The notes under the pieces were generated by a model. The model ran no database searches, was not told where the DNA came from, and saw only the letters and a list, made by a program, of their open reading frames with translations. A stretch of DNA of 64,000 nucleotides from NCBI RefSeq assembly GCF_021513135.1, contig NZ_CP090981.1:1674001-1738000 (forward strand). The letters are read 5' to 3'. This document shows positions 54,345 through 63,312 of this stretch, in pieces (position 1 is the first letter of the stretch; each line of letters starts with the position of its first letter). The stretch comes from Vibrio sp. SS-MA-C1-2. GTDB lineage: Bacteria > Pseudomonadota > Gammaproteobacteria > Enterobacterales > Vibrionaceae. Both the position numbers and the translations under genes were made by a program.

Positions 54345-54473
54345 TACAACCTTCATGCTTGAGGTTACTAGGTTGTTGGCTGCACTTATTCGCCCCCCAT
54401 CATAGAGTACACCTATACTCATGGAGCCTCACTCACTTGCCGTTGACTAGCAACTCCAATTATTTTAGGTATA
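54345..54473 (+). repeat. ERIC-like repeat, full length, inside the TAXI-TRAP unit
   Basis: TACAACCTTCATGCTTGAGG to CTCCAATTATTTTAGGTATA. Lies between the TAXI gene stop (54514) and the fused permease start (54222), so it is transcribed if the two genes form one operon. Confidence 0.9.
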
Positions 54474-54513
54474 GTTAAAAAGCATCAGATGAAACGTTCA
54501 AGTTAAAAAGTAA

Positions 54514-55470
54514 CTACTTTAAATTTTCAGGAAGTGCGATGTTTTGCTCTTGATAGTAGCGTTTTGCACCAGGATGAAGTGGACCGGCTAGATCTTTTAG
54601 GTTTTTCACTTGAACACCCTGCCACCAAGGAGACATACCTGCCATCTCTTCACGAGACTGCCAAAATGCTTTTGTTAGTTGATAAGCAGTTTCATCACTC
54701 ATGCTCTTTAAGGTATACGTACCAACAGGAAGCGAGATAGTTTGAACTGGGTAATCAACCCCTTTATAAGTGTTCGCTGGGATAGTAACCGGAGTACCTT
54801 TTACTTTTGCTAATTCACTATCAGACAAACTAATTAAGTTAATCGGTAATGAACTTGCCACTTCAATAACATTTGGCGCGGGGTAAGAGCTAGAGGTAGC
54901 AAAACCTGATACTTTGCCATTTTTAAGCGCGGTAACGGCACCATTCAACTCGACTTGTAACGCATTGACTTCTTTATCAAGTTCTAGTGCTTTTAATACA
55001 TCTTCAGTTTTACGAGCGGCGTAGTTACCACGGCCAATAATAAAGTCTTTACCTTTAAGATCGCTGAAGTCTCTTGCTTCAGACTCTTTACTGACGACCC
55101 AGTGCATCGTAAGTGCAGGAATAGGGTAGAGTGCGCGAATATCATCGTATTTCTCTTTCTTACTTGCTCTGAATGGTTTCTTGCTGGCACGAGCATTATC
55201 AATTAGAGCGGGTGGAGAGGTGAAAATATAATTTGGACGATTTTTACTCGCCTCTTTTACATTTTGCACTGAACCTTGGCTCTCTTCGACGGTAATAATC
55301 ATGCCATCATCAGTCGCTTTTTTTACACCTTCAGCCACTTGAACAGCCATTTGATAGTAAGAGCTGGTGGATTTAGCGGCTTTATAAGTGACTTTTGTCA
55401 TTTCTTCGGAGAATACAGATGTAGAGGTTGTTGCAAGTAGACCTACTATTGCGAGGGATATTTTGTTCAT
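54514..55470 (-). CDS. TAXI-family TRAP solute receptor
   Basis: 318 residues. Signal peptide to STSVFSEE. KSTSSYYQMAVQVAEGVKKA, then SQGSVQNVKEA, TMHWVVSKES and GPLHPGAKRYYQEQ fit TAXI (TRAP-associated extracytoplasmic immunogenic) proteins. It feeds the fused permease encoded downstream. Ligand unknown; glutamate or other amino/organic acids are known for some members. It lies just after the urease operon, on the same strand. Confidence 0.9.
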   Translation of the reverse strand: MNKISLAIVGLLATTSTSVFSEEMTKVTYKAAKSTSSYYQMAVQVAEGVKKATDDGMIITVEESQGSVQNVKEASKNRPNYIFTSPPALIDNARASKKPFRASKKEKYDDIRALYPIPALTMHWVVSKESEARDFSDLKGKDFIIGRGNYAARKTEDVLKALELDKEVNALQVELNGAVTALKNGKVSGFATSSSYPAPNVIEVASSLPINLISLSDSELAKVKGTPVTIPANTYKGVDYPVQTISLPVGTYTLKSMSDETAYQLTKAFWQSREEMAGMSPWWQGVQVKNLKDLAGPLHPGAKRYYQEQNIALPENLK

Positions 55471-55648
55471 TATTATAATTCCATTTACTTAAATCGTACA
55501 AAAAAGTGTCGATTTATCCTTTATCTATTGTTATTAATAATTTAAAGAAAATTTAAAAATAAGTACAGATATTTTCACTAAATGGAGAGATTAATGGAGA
55601 TAATAATTTTACTGGTGATCATTTGTTAATCGATTTTTTCGGGCGGCG

Positions 55649-55691
55649 CAGAGTGTTATGCTGATTTGAGCCAGTTAGCCATAACACTCTG
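55649..55691. other. 12-bp perfect hairpin after ureG
   Basis: CAGAGTGTTATG (55649-55660) pairs with CATAACACTCTG (55680-55691), loop 19 bases, 51 bases past the ureG stop. No T-run follows on the minus strand (CGCCGCCCGAAAAAA). It may stabilise the 3' end of the urease messenger. The remaining spacer 55471-55741 shows no gene. Confidence 0.55.
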
Positions 55692-55741
55692 TTGAATCGA
55701 ATTCTATTGTTAATGAAAAATATGAAATAAAAAAATCAGCG

Positions 55742-56377
55742 TTAAACTGTTTCTTCTTCATTAAGAGTCAGCATGCCTTCCGTGATAATAAAATCAATAA
55801 TCACATCTAAGCCTTTACTCTCTTTTAAGTTAGTAAAAACAAATGGCTTGGTTGGACGCATTCGCTGAGTATCTTGCTCCATAACTTCTAATGAGGCACC
55901 GACATAAGGTGCTAAGTCGATTTTATTGATAACTAGAAGGTCAGAACGAGTAATACCGGGTCCACCTTTACGTGGGATTTTTTCACCTTCCGCAACATCA
56001 ATGACATAGATAGTCAGATCAGCTAATTCAGGGCTGAATGTCGCACTTAGATTGTCACCGCCACTTTCGACAAAAACAACATCTAAATTTTTATGACGTT
56101 GAGCAAGCTCTTCAACAGCGGCTAAATTCATAGATGCATCTTCTCGAATTGCAGTATGAGGACAGCCCCCAGTTTCAACACCAATAATACGGTCAGCATC
56201 TAAAGCTTCTGCGCGGGTTAATATTTTTGCATCTTCTTGAGTATAGATATCATTGGTGACGACGGCGATATTTAATTTATCTCGAATCGCTTTACAAAGT
56301 ACTTCAAGTAGTGCTGTTTTTCCTGAACCCACAGGACCGCCAATGCCGATACGAAGTGGCTGCTTGTAATTATCCAT
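55742..56377 (-). CDS. ureG: Urease accessory GTPase UreG
   Basis: 211 residues. P-loop [15 protein letters not shown], nickel-binding [45 protein letters not shown]. UreG uses GTP to drive nickel delivery to urease through the UreDFG complex. Last gene of the operon, 44 bases after ureF. Confidence 0.97.
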   Translation of the reverse strand: MDNYKQPLRIGIGGPVGSGKTALLEVLCKAIRDKLNIAVVTNDIYTQEDAKILTRAEALDADRIIGVETGGCPHTAIREDASMNLAAVEELAQRHKNLDVVFVESGGDNLSATFSPELADLTIYVIDVAEGEKIPRKGGPGITRSDLLVINKIDLAPYVGASLEVMEQDTQRMRPTKPFVFTNLKESKGLDVIIDFIITEGMLTLNEEETV

Positions 56378-56421
56378 AAGTTATTAATCCTTTCTTTGAT
56401 CGTTGTATTTTTAATTTTGAA

Positions 56422-57120
56422 TTAGGAGCGAAATAGACGGGTATACTGGGTCTCATGAAGCGAGCTTGCCAGCGCGAGTGATGGAGTAAAACTGCCAATC
56501 ATCCAATCTTCTAATTGCTCTGATTTTTTTATAATATCTGGGAAGTATCCCGTTAAATTTAATAGAGCTAATTGACCATCCGTTTGTCCTAATGGAACTA
56601 ATTTAACGCCTGCCGTAACAATGTTTTCTAACCAACTCCAAAGATAACCTTCTTTTAAATCGGTTAAGGGGATCCCCCAATGATGCGCAGCAATAACAAA
56701 CCCTAATAATTGGTTTGGTTTTGCAGTTAGTGGTTGGCCTAACGAAATGTCAATATCTAACCGTTTTAATAGGGTATTTAATGCCGTTCCTCGTTGAACT
56801 TCTTCTGCCCTTAATTCGCTGGTTTCCCTACTGGTATAGAGAAAACTAGCCCATTGATCAATGGTGTTGAGATCTCGATCTTCGACGGCCTGATAAAAAC
56901 GGTCTAGAATCGGTAGCTCTAATGTTGCAAGACTATGTAACGCCATGTAATGCAACCATTGTTCCATTGATACTCGATCTTTTACCCATTCAGCTTCCAC
57001 CGCATACTCTAAACCTTGAGAGTAGGTAAAGCTGCCAATAGGCAAAGCAGGGCTAATTAGCTGAAAAAGGCGATAATTAGCGATGGAAGAGTTAGGTAAA
57101 TGAGTTTTAGTCTGATCCAT
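56422..57120 (-). CDS. ureF: Urease accessory protein UreF
   Basis: 232 residues from ATG 57120 (a GTG directly before it is less well spaced from GGAAT). LFQLISPALPIGSFTYSQGL, then YTSRETSELRAEEVQRGTAL match UreF. It links UreD and UreG in the activation complex. Starts 12 bases after the ureJ stop. Confidence 0.95.
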   Translation of the reverse strand: MDQTKTHLPNSSIANYRLFQLISPALPIGSFTYSQGLEYAVEAEWVKDRVSMEQWLHYMALHSLATLELPILDRFYQAVEDRDLNTIDQWASFLYTSRETSELRAEEVQRGTALNTLLKRLDIDISLGQPLTAKPNQLLGFVIAAHHWGIPLTDLKEGYLWSWLENIVTAGVKLVPLGQTDGQLALLNLTGYFPDIIKKSEQLEDWMIGSFTPSLALASSLHETQYTRLFRS

Positions 57121-57132
57121 CACATTATTCCA

Positions 57133-57704
57133 TTAAGCTGTTAGCATCAAGAAAGCCGTGAGTGATGAAACAGTAATAGGTAACCACTTACTGTAAACTG
57201 TCTCTTTTAACCAACAACCTAAACCGATTAACAGAGTAGCACTGATTAACATTCCAAAACCAAAGACAGAAACACCATGGGTAGCTTCAACACCGTGAGC
57301 GTAACCGTGGAAAAAAAGCATGCTAAACGTGGTGATTAACATTACGCCTTTAAAACTTTCATGTGTTGAGAAGCAATACCAAAGTGCGATGCTAACGACG
57401 AGAAGAGAAACGAGAATTGCAGGTTCAGTGACGGAGCTAAAACCAAATATTTGTCCACTAATCAAACCGATTAATAGAGAGAAAATACCTAATCCAGCAA
57501 CGGCGATACGTTTTTTAGTTGAAGGAAGTGCAACCATGATTAATACGCCAAAAGCAACCAGCATCAGTAAGTGGTCAATCCCAGTGATTGGGTGAAGTAA
57601 ACCAGAAAAAAAGAGTGATTTTCATGGCCCGCATGAGCTAACGCTAATGAAGGTGTCATTAATGTAGTTAATGTGGTTAATAGTGTGAATAGTTTAGTTT
57701 TCAT
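57133..57704 (-). pseudogene. ureJ: HupE/UreJ nickel transporter, frameshifted in a homopolymer
   Basis: ATG 57704, with AAGGA well placed, gives a signal peptide (MTPSLALAHAGHENHSFF) that runs into a stop soon after. The remainder is in another frame from 57564. The seven-A tract on the plus strand at 57606-57612 (T7 in the message) explains it: with eight T the product reads HSFFSGLLHPITGIDHLLML, the conserved HupE/UreJ HPxxGxDHLL motif. The intact protein would be about 190 residues with six to seven helices. UreJ supplies nickel or cobalt. Length change in a homopolymer may be a real mutation, phase variation or read error. FHGYAHGVEA is retained. Confidence 0.85.
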
Positions 57705-57791
57705 TACAAATTCCTTATGTAAAGCGAAAGATAGATTTACCTTAATATTTGAAATTATGAAGGTAAATCCTAAGTAAAAAATAAATCAATA

Positions 57792-58241
57792 TTAATGATG
57801 GTGGTGACCGCTAGAACGTCCACCATATGCACCATCTTCGGGCTCAAAAGGTTGTTCTTCAGTGGTAACGATGCCGCCCAATCCTTCAACCATATCATCC
57901 AATACATGGTCATGTTGATAACGAACCCATCCTGATGCAACTTGTAGTGGAACATGGCGATTACCAAGATGGTAAGCAATACGCGTTAATAATAAAGTGT
58001 CATCACAATAAATCGTTGAAACAGTCTCAGGTGCGGCTTTAATTTCAATAATCTCACCACACTCACTTGTTAGTTGCTGTCCATCTCGAAGAGTATGTCC
58101 TCGAGGAAGAAATAAACCCGCATCACGTCCATCGTCTAACACAACTTTTAATCGACTTTTAATTCGGCTATTGATCGGTAACCTTAAAGTTCCGTGACAA
58201 TCTGATTGATGAGTAGCATTTATTGTTGTTAATTTTATCAT
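57792..58241 (-). CDS. ureE: Urease accessory protein UreE
   Basis: 149 residues. N-terminal domain with DDGRDAGLFLPRGHTLRDGQ, C-terminal metal-binding domain with YHLGNRHVPLQVASGWVRYQ. The C-terminal tail SSGHHHH is a nickel-binding His cluster. A nickel metallochaperone dimer for urease maturation. Confidence 0.96.
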   Translation of the reverse strand: MIKLTTINATHQSDCHGTLRLPINSRIKSRLKVVLDDGRDAGLFLPRGHTLRDGQQLTSECGEIIEIKAAPETVSTIYCDDTLLLTRIAYHLGNRHVPLQVASGWVRYQHDHVLDDMVEGLGGIVTTEEQPFEPEDGAYGGRSSGHHHH

Positions 58242-58285
58242 GAGGGTGTTCTCAATTTCCTTTGAGTAAAAAACTGTTTATGTCA

Positions 58286-59989
58286 TTAAAATAGAAAATA
58301 ACGTTGTGCCATCGGTAAGACTTCTGCCGGTTCACAGCTTAATGTCTGACCATCGGCTGTCACTTGATAAGTTTGTGAATCAACTTCAATTTTCGGCATC
58401 CAATCATTTAATTTCATGTCTGATTTACTGATGTTTCGACAATTTGATACAACACCGATTAAACTTTTTAGGTCAAGCTGTTGATCTATTTTTTGTTTCT
58501 TTGCCTCTTTAGAGATAAAGAGCATTGATGTGTTTTGACAAGCCTTCCCTGAACTCCCAAACATTGAACGATAATGAACGGGTTGAGGCGTAGGGATTGA
58601 GGCATTAGGATCGCCCATTGGTGCCATTGCAATCATACCGCCTTTTAAAATAACACTTGGCTTAACACCAAAAAATGCGGGCTTCCAAAGAACTAAATCT
58701 GCCAATTTTCCTTTTTCTATGGAACCAATCTCATGAGCCATACCGTGTGTAATGGCTGGATTGATCGTGTACTTGGCAATATAACGACGAAGACGGAAAT
58801 TATCACTGTACTCTGAATCTTCAGGTAAATGACCACGTTGAACTTTCATTTTATGAGCTGTTTGCCATGTGCGAGTAATCACTTCACCGACACGCCCCAT
58901 TGCTTGTGAGTCTGACGCAATCATAGAAAAAGCGCCTAGGTCGTGAAGAATATCTTCAGCGGCAATGGTCTCGCGACGGATTCGTGATTCCGCAAAAGCA
59001 ACATCTTCAGCAATAGAGGGAGATAAATGATGACAAACCATCAACATATCAAGATGTTCATCAACGGTATTAACAGTATAAGGGCGAGTCGGATTTGTCG
59101 AAGAAGGTAAGATGTTTTTTTCACCTGCGGCTCGAATAATATCAGGCGCATGGCCACCACCTGCACCTTCAGTATGATAAGTATGAATAACACGATCACC
59201 AATGGCATTAAGTGTTGATTCTACAAAGCCGGATTCATTCAATGTATCAGTATGGATCGCAACTTGAACATCCATCTGATCGGCTACGGTTAGGCAGGTA
59301 TCAATTGATGCTGGTGTTGTTCCCCAGTCTTCATGTAGTTTTAACCCAACCGCACCCGCTGCAACTTGTTCAATTAATCCTTCTGGATGGCTAGCATTAC
59401 CTTTACCTAATAAGCCAAAATTCATTGGAAACTCATCAAGTGCTTCTAACATTCGGTGCATATTCCATGGGCCAGGTGTACAAGTTGTTGCATTTGTTCC
59501 GGTATTAGGCCCTGTACCACCGCCAATCATGGTCGTTACACCGGAGGATAACGCTTCTTCAATTTGTTGTGGGCAGATAAAATGAATATGAGAATCAACC
59601 CCTCCAGCCGTTAAAATTGAACCTTCACCAGCTAAAATCTCTGTACCTGGACCAATAATAATATCAACATCAGGTTGAACATCTGGATTCCCTGCCTTAC
59701 CTAAGGCGTGTATTCGACCATCTTTAACGGCGACATCTGCCTTTACAACTCCCCAATAATCTAAAACAATCGCATTGGTGATCACCAAGTCTGGTGTTTC
59801 GCTGCTGGGTCTTTGACTTTGACCCATCCCATCACGAATTACTTTTCCGCCACCAAATTTCACTTCATCGCCATAAGTGGTGTAATCTTTTTCCACTTCT
59901 AACCATAACTCTGTATCTGCAAGTCGAACTCGATCACCAACCGTAGGACCGAACATTTCAGCGTAGGCTTTTCTAGATATCTTTGACAT
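58286..59989 (-). CDS. ureC: Urease alpha (catalytic) subunit UreC
   Basis: 567 residues, full length. Nickel centre: HIHF, the carbamylated Lys in [31 protein letters not shown]. The flap carries [19 protein letters not shown], with catalytic His, where Asp is more usual than Ser after [18 protein letters not shown] completes the site. Splits urea to ammonia and carbamate in the cytoplasm. Confidence 0.98.
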   Translation of the reverse strand: MSKISRKAYAEMFGPTVGDRVRLADTELWLEVEKDYTTYGDEVKFGGGKVIRDGMGQSQRPSSETPDLVITNAIVLDYWGVVKADVAVKDGRIHALGKAGNPDVQPDVDIIIGPGTEILAGEGSILTAGGVDSHIHFICPQQIEEALSSGVTTMIGGGTGPNTGTNATTCTPGPWNMHRMLEALDEFPMNFGLLGKGNASHPEGLIEQVAAGAVGLKLHEDWGTTPASIDTCLTVADQMDVQVAIHTDTLNESGFVESTLNAIGDRVIHTYHTEGAGGGHAPDIIRAAGEKNILPSSTNPTRPYTVNTVDEHLDMLMVCHHLSPSIAEDVAFAESRIRRETIAAEDILHDLGAFSMIASDSQAMGRVGEVITRTWQTAHKMKVQRGHLPEDSEYSDNFRLRRYIAKYTINPAITHGMAHEIGSIEKGKLADLVLWKPAFFGVKPSVILKGGMIAMAPMGDPNASIPTPQPVHYRSMFGSSGKACQNTSMLFISKEAKKQKIDQQLDLKSLIGVVSNCRNISKSDMKLNDWMPKIEVDSQTYQVTADGQTLSCEPAEVLPMAQRYFLF

Positions 59990-60022
59990 TTATCATTCCT
60001 TTTTAGTCATCACGGTAAGACG

Positions 60023-60358
60023 TTACAATTTGCCCATTACTTTGCCTTGAAAACCGTAGACTTCTAGCTTTCCTGAATAGCTAACTAATTCGATGGTTCT
60101 TGATTGTCCGGGTTCAAAACGGGTTGCAGTGCCTGCCGGAATGTTAAGGCGATAGCCCCGAGTGAGTTCTCTATCAAAGATCAGGAAAGGATTTACTTCA
60201 TAAAAATGGTAATGAGAACCAATCTGTATTGGTCGATCTCCGGTATTTTTAACTGAGATTGAGCGTGTTTCTCTTCCTTCATTTAACTCGATGTCACCGG
60301 CGGCGGTTTCTACTTGTCCGGGGATCAGTCCGGTAAATGATCGATTATTATTACTCAT
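60023..60358 (-). CDS. ureB: Urease beta subunit UreB
   Basis: 111 residues from ATG 60358 (a preceding GTG is too close to AAGGA). [15 protein letters not shown], then [20 protein letters not shown] and [14 protein letters not shown] are invariant family sequences. Separate from ureA, as in most proteobacteria except Helicobacter. Confidence 0.97.
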   Translation of the reverse strand: MSNNNRSFTGLIPGQVETAAGDIELNEGRETRSISVKNTGDRPIQIGSHYHFYEVNPFLIFDRELTRGYRLNIPAGTATRFEPGQSRTIELVSYSGKLEVYGFQGKVMGKL

Positions 60359-60367
60359 CACTTTTCC

Positions 60368-60670
60368 TTAAACGATGGGGTCATGGATCGTGACAAGTTT
60401 TGTGCCATCAACAAAAGTCGCTTCTACTTGAATGTCAGGAATCATTGATGGAATTCCTTCCATTACATCATCGATACTTAAGAGGGTGCGACCAAAATCC
60501 ATTAATTCAGAAACACTTTTCCCTTCTCTTGCTCCTTCCAATACCGCACTGCTAATAAATGCAATGGTTTCTGGATAATTGAGTTTGATGCCACGCTCTT
60601 TTCGTTGTTGAGCCAACATGCCAGCGCAAAATATCAGTAATTTGTCTTTTTCTCTTGGCGTTAATTCCAT
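60368..60670 (-). CDS. ureA: Urease gamma subunit UreA
   Basis: 100 residues. [40 protein letters not shown] and [20 protein letters not shown] are family signatures. AAGGATTAGTTAA precedes the ATG. Confidence 0.97.
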   Translation of the reverse strand: MELTPREKDKLLIFCAGMLAQQRKERGIKLNYPETIAFISSAVLEGAREGKSVSELMDFGRTLLSIDDVMEGIPSMIPDIQVEATFVDGTKLVTIHDPIV

Positions 60671-60788
60671 TTAACTAATCCTTTGATTGTTCTTTTGGAT
60701 CTGAGATAGCTATTTATATTTAATATGCTGATTAATCGGTTTAATCAATTTGCATATGATTTAGCCACTGGTTAAAAAGTGACGGAAA

Positions 60789-61721
60789 TTATGTTAACCA
60801 AATTCTTGGTATTTCAGGCCTCTCTTCTGTGTGAGCTTGTTTTACGTGCTGCCAAATATGAGTGAAAGCCATTAAAATATCCTCACTCCACTCAGCCAAT
60901 GCTCTGATCACTATCAATTTATCAATTTGAGTCACACCAAGAATCATTGTCCTATTCATTTCTTTTAATGATAGGTTTTTTTGTTTCATAAATAAGATTT
61001 TAACTTGATTAAGCAAGTCTTGTACCAGTTCTAAATCTCCTTGATCTTTTGATGTGAAATAGAGGCTTGCAGACATAGGTTTATTCAATAAACCATTTTT
61101 TATCATTGAGTTATCGCCACCGGTAAAGCTTAAGCTTTCAGTTAAAACCGTTTCTTTTTCAATAACGATCTTAGTCCGACCATATATTTGACCTGCATTA
61201 AAGCACTCATTTTGTGCAGGGCGTCCAAAACAGTGCATTTCCCAGCCCCAAAATAGTGCGTCTTTTTCAAGAATGATGTCTGTTTCAAGGTAGCTATGGG
61301 CATCAGGAAAGAAAATATTCTCTTGTGGGAACCACTCTAATTGGGCACCTTTTTTCACATAAATGGTTTGTTTCTGTTTGGCATAGCGTTGTTGAGAGCG
61401 ATAAAATTTAGTTGCGCCAGGAGTCGTCACTAAAACTTCGGCATTTTCATCAATGGTGATATTAATATTTAAACTATCGCCACCCACAACCCCGCCAGGT
61501 GGGTGAAGGAGGTAGATATGACATTTTTTACCATCAGGGTAGAGGGGGCGCTGTATCGCTAAAGGACCTGATTGTGATCTATGTTTTAAAACAGTTTTAT
61601 CACCTCTATCAGTAAAAGAAAGTTGAAGGTCTGCTTTCCAACCTTTTCGTGTATCTTGTTCAATAGAGTGATTAATTGACGCGGATGTTGGTTTTGACAG
61701 CGCTTCCATTTGCTGACTCAT
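60789..61721 (-). CDS. ureD: Urease accessory protein UreD (UreH)
   Basis: 310 residues from ATG 61721 (MSQQMEALSK), preceded by GGGAGG; the longer frame from 61736 contains that ribosome site. WKADLQLSFTDRGDKTVLKH, LLHPPGGVVGGDSLNINI, TPGATKFYRS and WFPQENIFF match UreD. It is the scaffold of the urease activation complex. First gene of the operon; the promoter must lie in 61722-61834. No ureR-like regulator is visible in the window. Confidence 0.96.
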   Translation of the reverse strand: MSQQMEALSKPTSASINHSIEQDTRKGWKADLQLSFTDRGDKTVLKHRSQSGPLAIQRPLYPDGKKCHIYLLHPPGGVVGGDSLNINITIDENAEVLVTTPGATKFYRSQQRYAKQKQTIYVKKGAQLEWFPQENIFFPDAHSYLETDIILEKDALFWGWEMHCFGRPAQNECFNAGQIYGRTKIVIEKETVLTESLSFTGGDNSMIKNGLLNKPMSASLYFTSKDQGDLELVQDLLNQVKILFMKQKNLSLKEMNRTMILGVTQIDKLIVIRALAEWSEDILMAFTHIWQHVKQAHTEERPEIPRIWLT

Positions 61722-61834
61722 AAAAATACCTCCCAAGCGTTATTGATGGGTTAATTGATTCATAAGTAAATTTAAGCAATTGTAATGCCAATAATTTTTA
61801 GTGAAGGGAAAGGCGAGAGGAAGTGTTAAATAAA

Positions 61835-61861
61835 AGAGAGGCTAAGTGAACAAGCCTCTCT
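61835..61861 (-). terminator. Terminator of the YfcC-type transporter gene
   Basis: Minus strand AGAGAGGCT-TGTTCACTT-AGCCTCTCT followed by TTTATTTAAC, 22 bases past the transporter stop. It separates that gene from the urease operon. Confidence 0.85.
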
Positions 61862-61882
61862 AGCTCTTAATTTCAATTGTCT

Positions 61883-63262
61883 TTAAAAAGGACCTATCTC
61901 AATCATTTGAGCAATGACTAAAAAGCCAGCACTTAATACTGTGACGGTAACTAATAAAGGCAAGAAGAATTTCACCCAATTTATATAATTAACTTTAGCC
62001 ATAACTAAAATTGCCATGAAATAACCAGATGTTGGGAATAAGATATTAGTTATTCCGTCACCCCATTGAGTAGCTAAAACAATTGTTTGGCGAGTTATTC
62101 CTAATAAATCTGCAAGAGGAATTAAAATGGGCATAGTTAATAATGTTTGCCCACTACCAGAAGGAACTAAAAAGTTAAAAACAGCCTGAGTAAATAATAT
62201 ACCAATAGAGACCATCGATGATGGTAGAGTTGCCAAAGCAATCGATAAATGATGAACAATAGTATCTAAAACGTTACCATCGACTAAAACAACAGAAACG
62301 GCTCGAGCAACACCAGTTATTAAAGCGCCTGTCAGCATATCTTGAAAAGATAAATTAAATTTATTACAGATCTCATTGGGCTTAATACCTGCAATGGCAG
62401 CCGCAAGAATAGACATACAAACAAATAATCCTGAAAGTTCGTAAAACCCAAGACCAAAAATAATGGTACTAGCAATAATTGCGACAAAAACAAAAAGTGT
62501 AATAATGCTTGAGTAGAATAATCGAGAACTTATTTCCTCAATGACAATATCAGGAGAAGCAATTGGTGTAACTCGGTTATTTTTTGCGTAATTTAAAATA
62601 TAATAAATAGCAATAGACATAACAATTGTTAATGTCGCAAAGCGGAATAATGCACCAGAAAACATTGGTAATTCGGCTAACATATGCCCAAGTCCAACAT
62701 TAGTTGGTGATGTGATACCAAATGCAAATCCAAATGTACAGCTAATTAGAACAAGTGCTACCCCCGTCATTTTGTCATATCCTAATTTTGCCATTAAAGG
62801 TATTACGATAGGTATATATGCAATACCTAATTCAGGAGTACCAACAAAAGCACAGATTGCTGAAAAAATAACCATTAAAATTGGGATAGCTAAATATTCA
62901 GACCCTTGTATCTTGTTAATTAATGTGTTGATACCAAATGAAATAACGCCAATTCTTTGTAATACACCAATTGAACCACCAACGAGAAGAGTGAGAAATA
63001 CAACAGATGATGCTTCACTTAATCCTCTAGGTATTGCAGTCACAATTTGCATTAAGTCAACTGGGGAGTTTTCTGTTACCGTATAAGAACCAGCGACAAC
63101 CGTTTGACGCCCATTTTCTAATGTAATTCTTGAAAACTCACCCGCTGGAATTAAATAGCTTAATACTGCTGATATAAGTAACATTCCAATTAGAATCAGA
63201 TAGATGTCTGGAAACTCTTTTTTTACAGGTGCTTTAATATGTACGGTTGTATCTTGTTGCAT
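61883..63262 (-). CDS. YfcC-family membrane transporter
   Basis: About 459 residues from ATG 63262 (MQQDTTVHIK), preceded by AAGGGA; a GTG at 63280 overlaps that ribosome site. About 12 helices. IPAGEFSRI, GGSIGVLQRIG, AICAFVGTPELGIAYIPIVI, GITSPTNVGLGH and LVPSGSGQTLLTMPILIPLA match the YfcC/DcuC-like group (COG1288), thought to move amino acids or peptides. It has its own terminator and lies between an NCS1 permease and urease on the same strand. Substrate unknown. Confidence 0.87.
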   Translation of the reverse strand: MQQDTTVHIKAPVKKEFPDIYLILIGMLLISAVLSYLIPAGEFSRITLENGRQTVVAGSYTVTENSPVDLMQIVTAIPRGLSEASSVVFLTLLVGGSIGVLQRIGVISFGINTLINKIQGSEYLAIPILMVIFSAICAFVGTPELGIAYIPIVIPLMAKLGYDKMTGVALVLISCTFGFAFGITSPTNVGLGHMLAELPMFSGALFRFATLTIVMSIAIYYILNYAKNNRVTPIASPDIVIEEISSRLFYSSIITLFVFVAIIASTIIFGLGFYELSGLFVCMSILAAAIAGIKPNEICNKFNLSFQDMLTGALITGVARAVSVVLVDGNVLDTIVHHLSIALATLPSSMVSIGILFTQAVFNFLVPSGSGQTLLTMPILIPLADLLGITRQTIVLATQWGDGITNILFPTSGYFMAILVMAKVNYINWVKFFLPLLVTVTVLSAGFLVIAQMIEIGPF

Positions 63263-63312
63263 TGATATTTCCCTTATCACAGTTAATTTACGTGGAGTGT
63301 TTGAATAACTTT

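Noticed and set aside
1761-54473. Repeats as a CRISPR array or insertion sequence
   Set aside because: Copies are dispersed, palindromic and without spacers or transposase; they fit ERIC-like elements.
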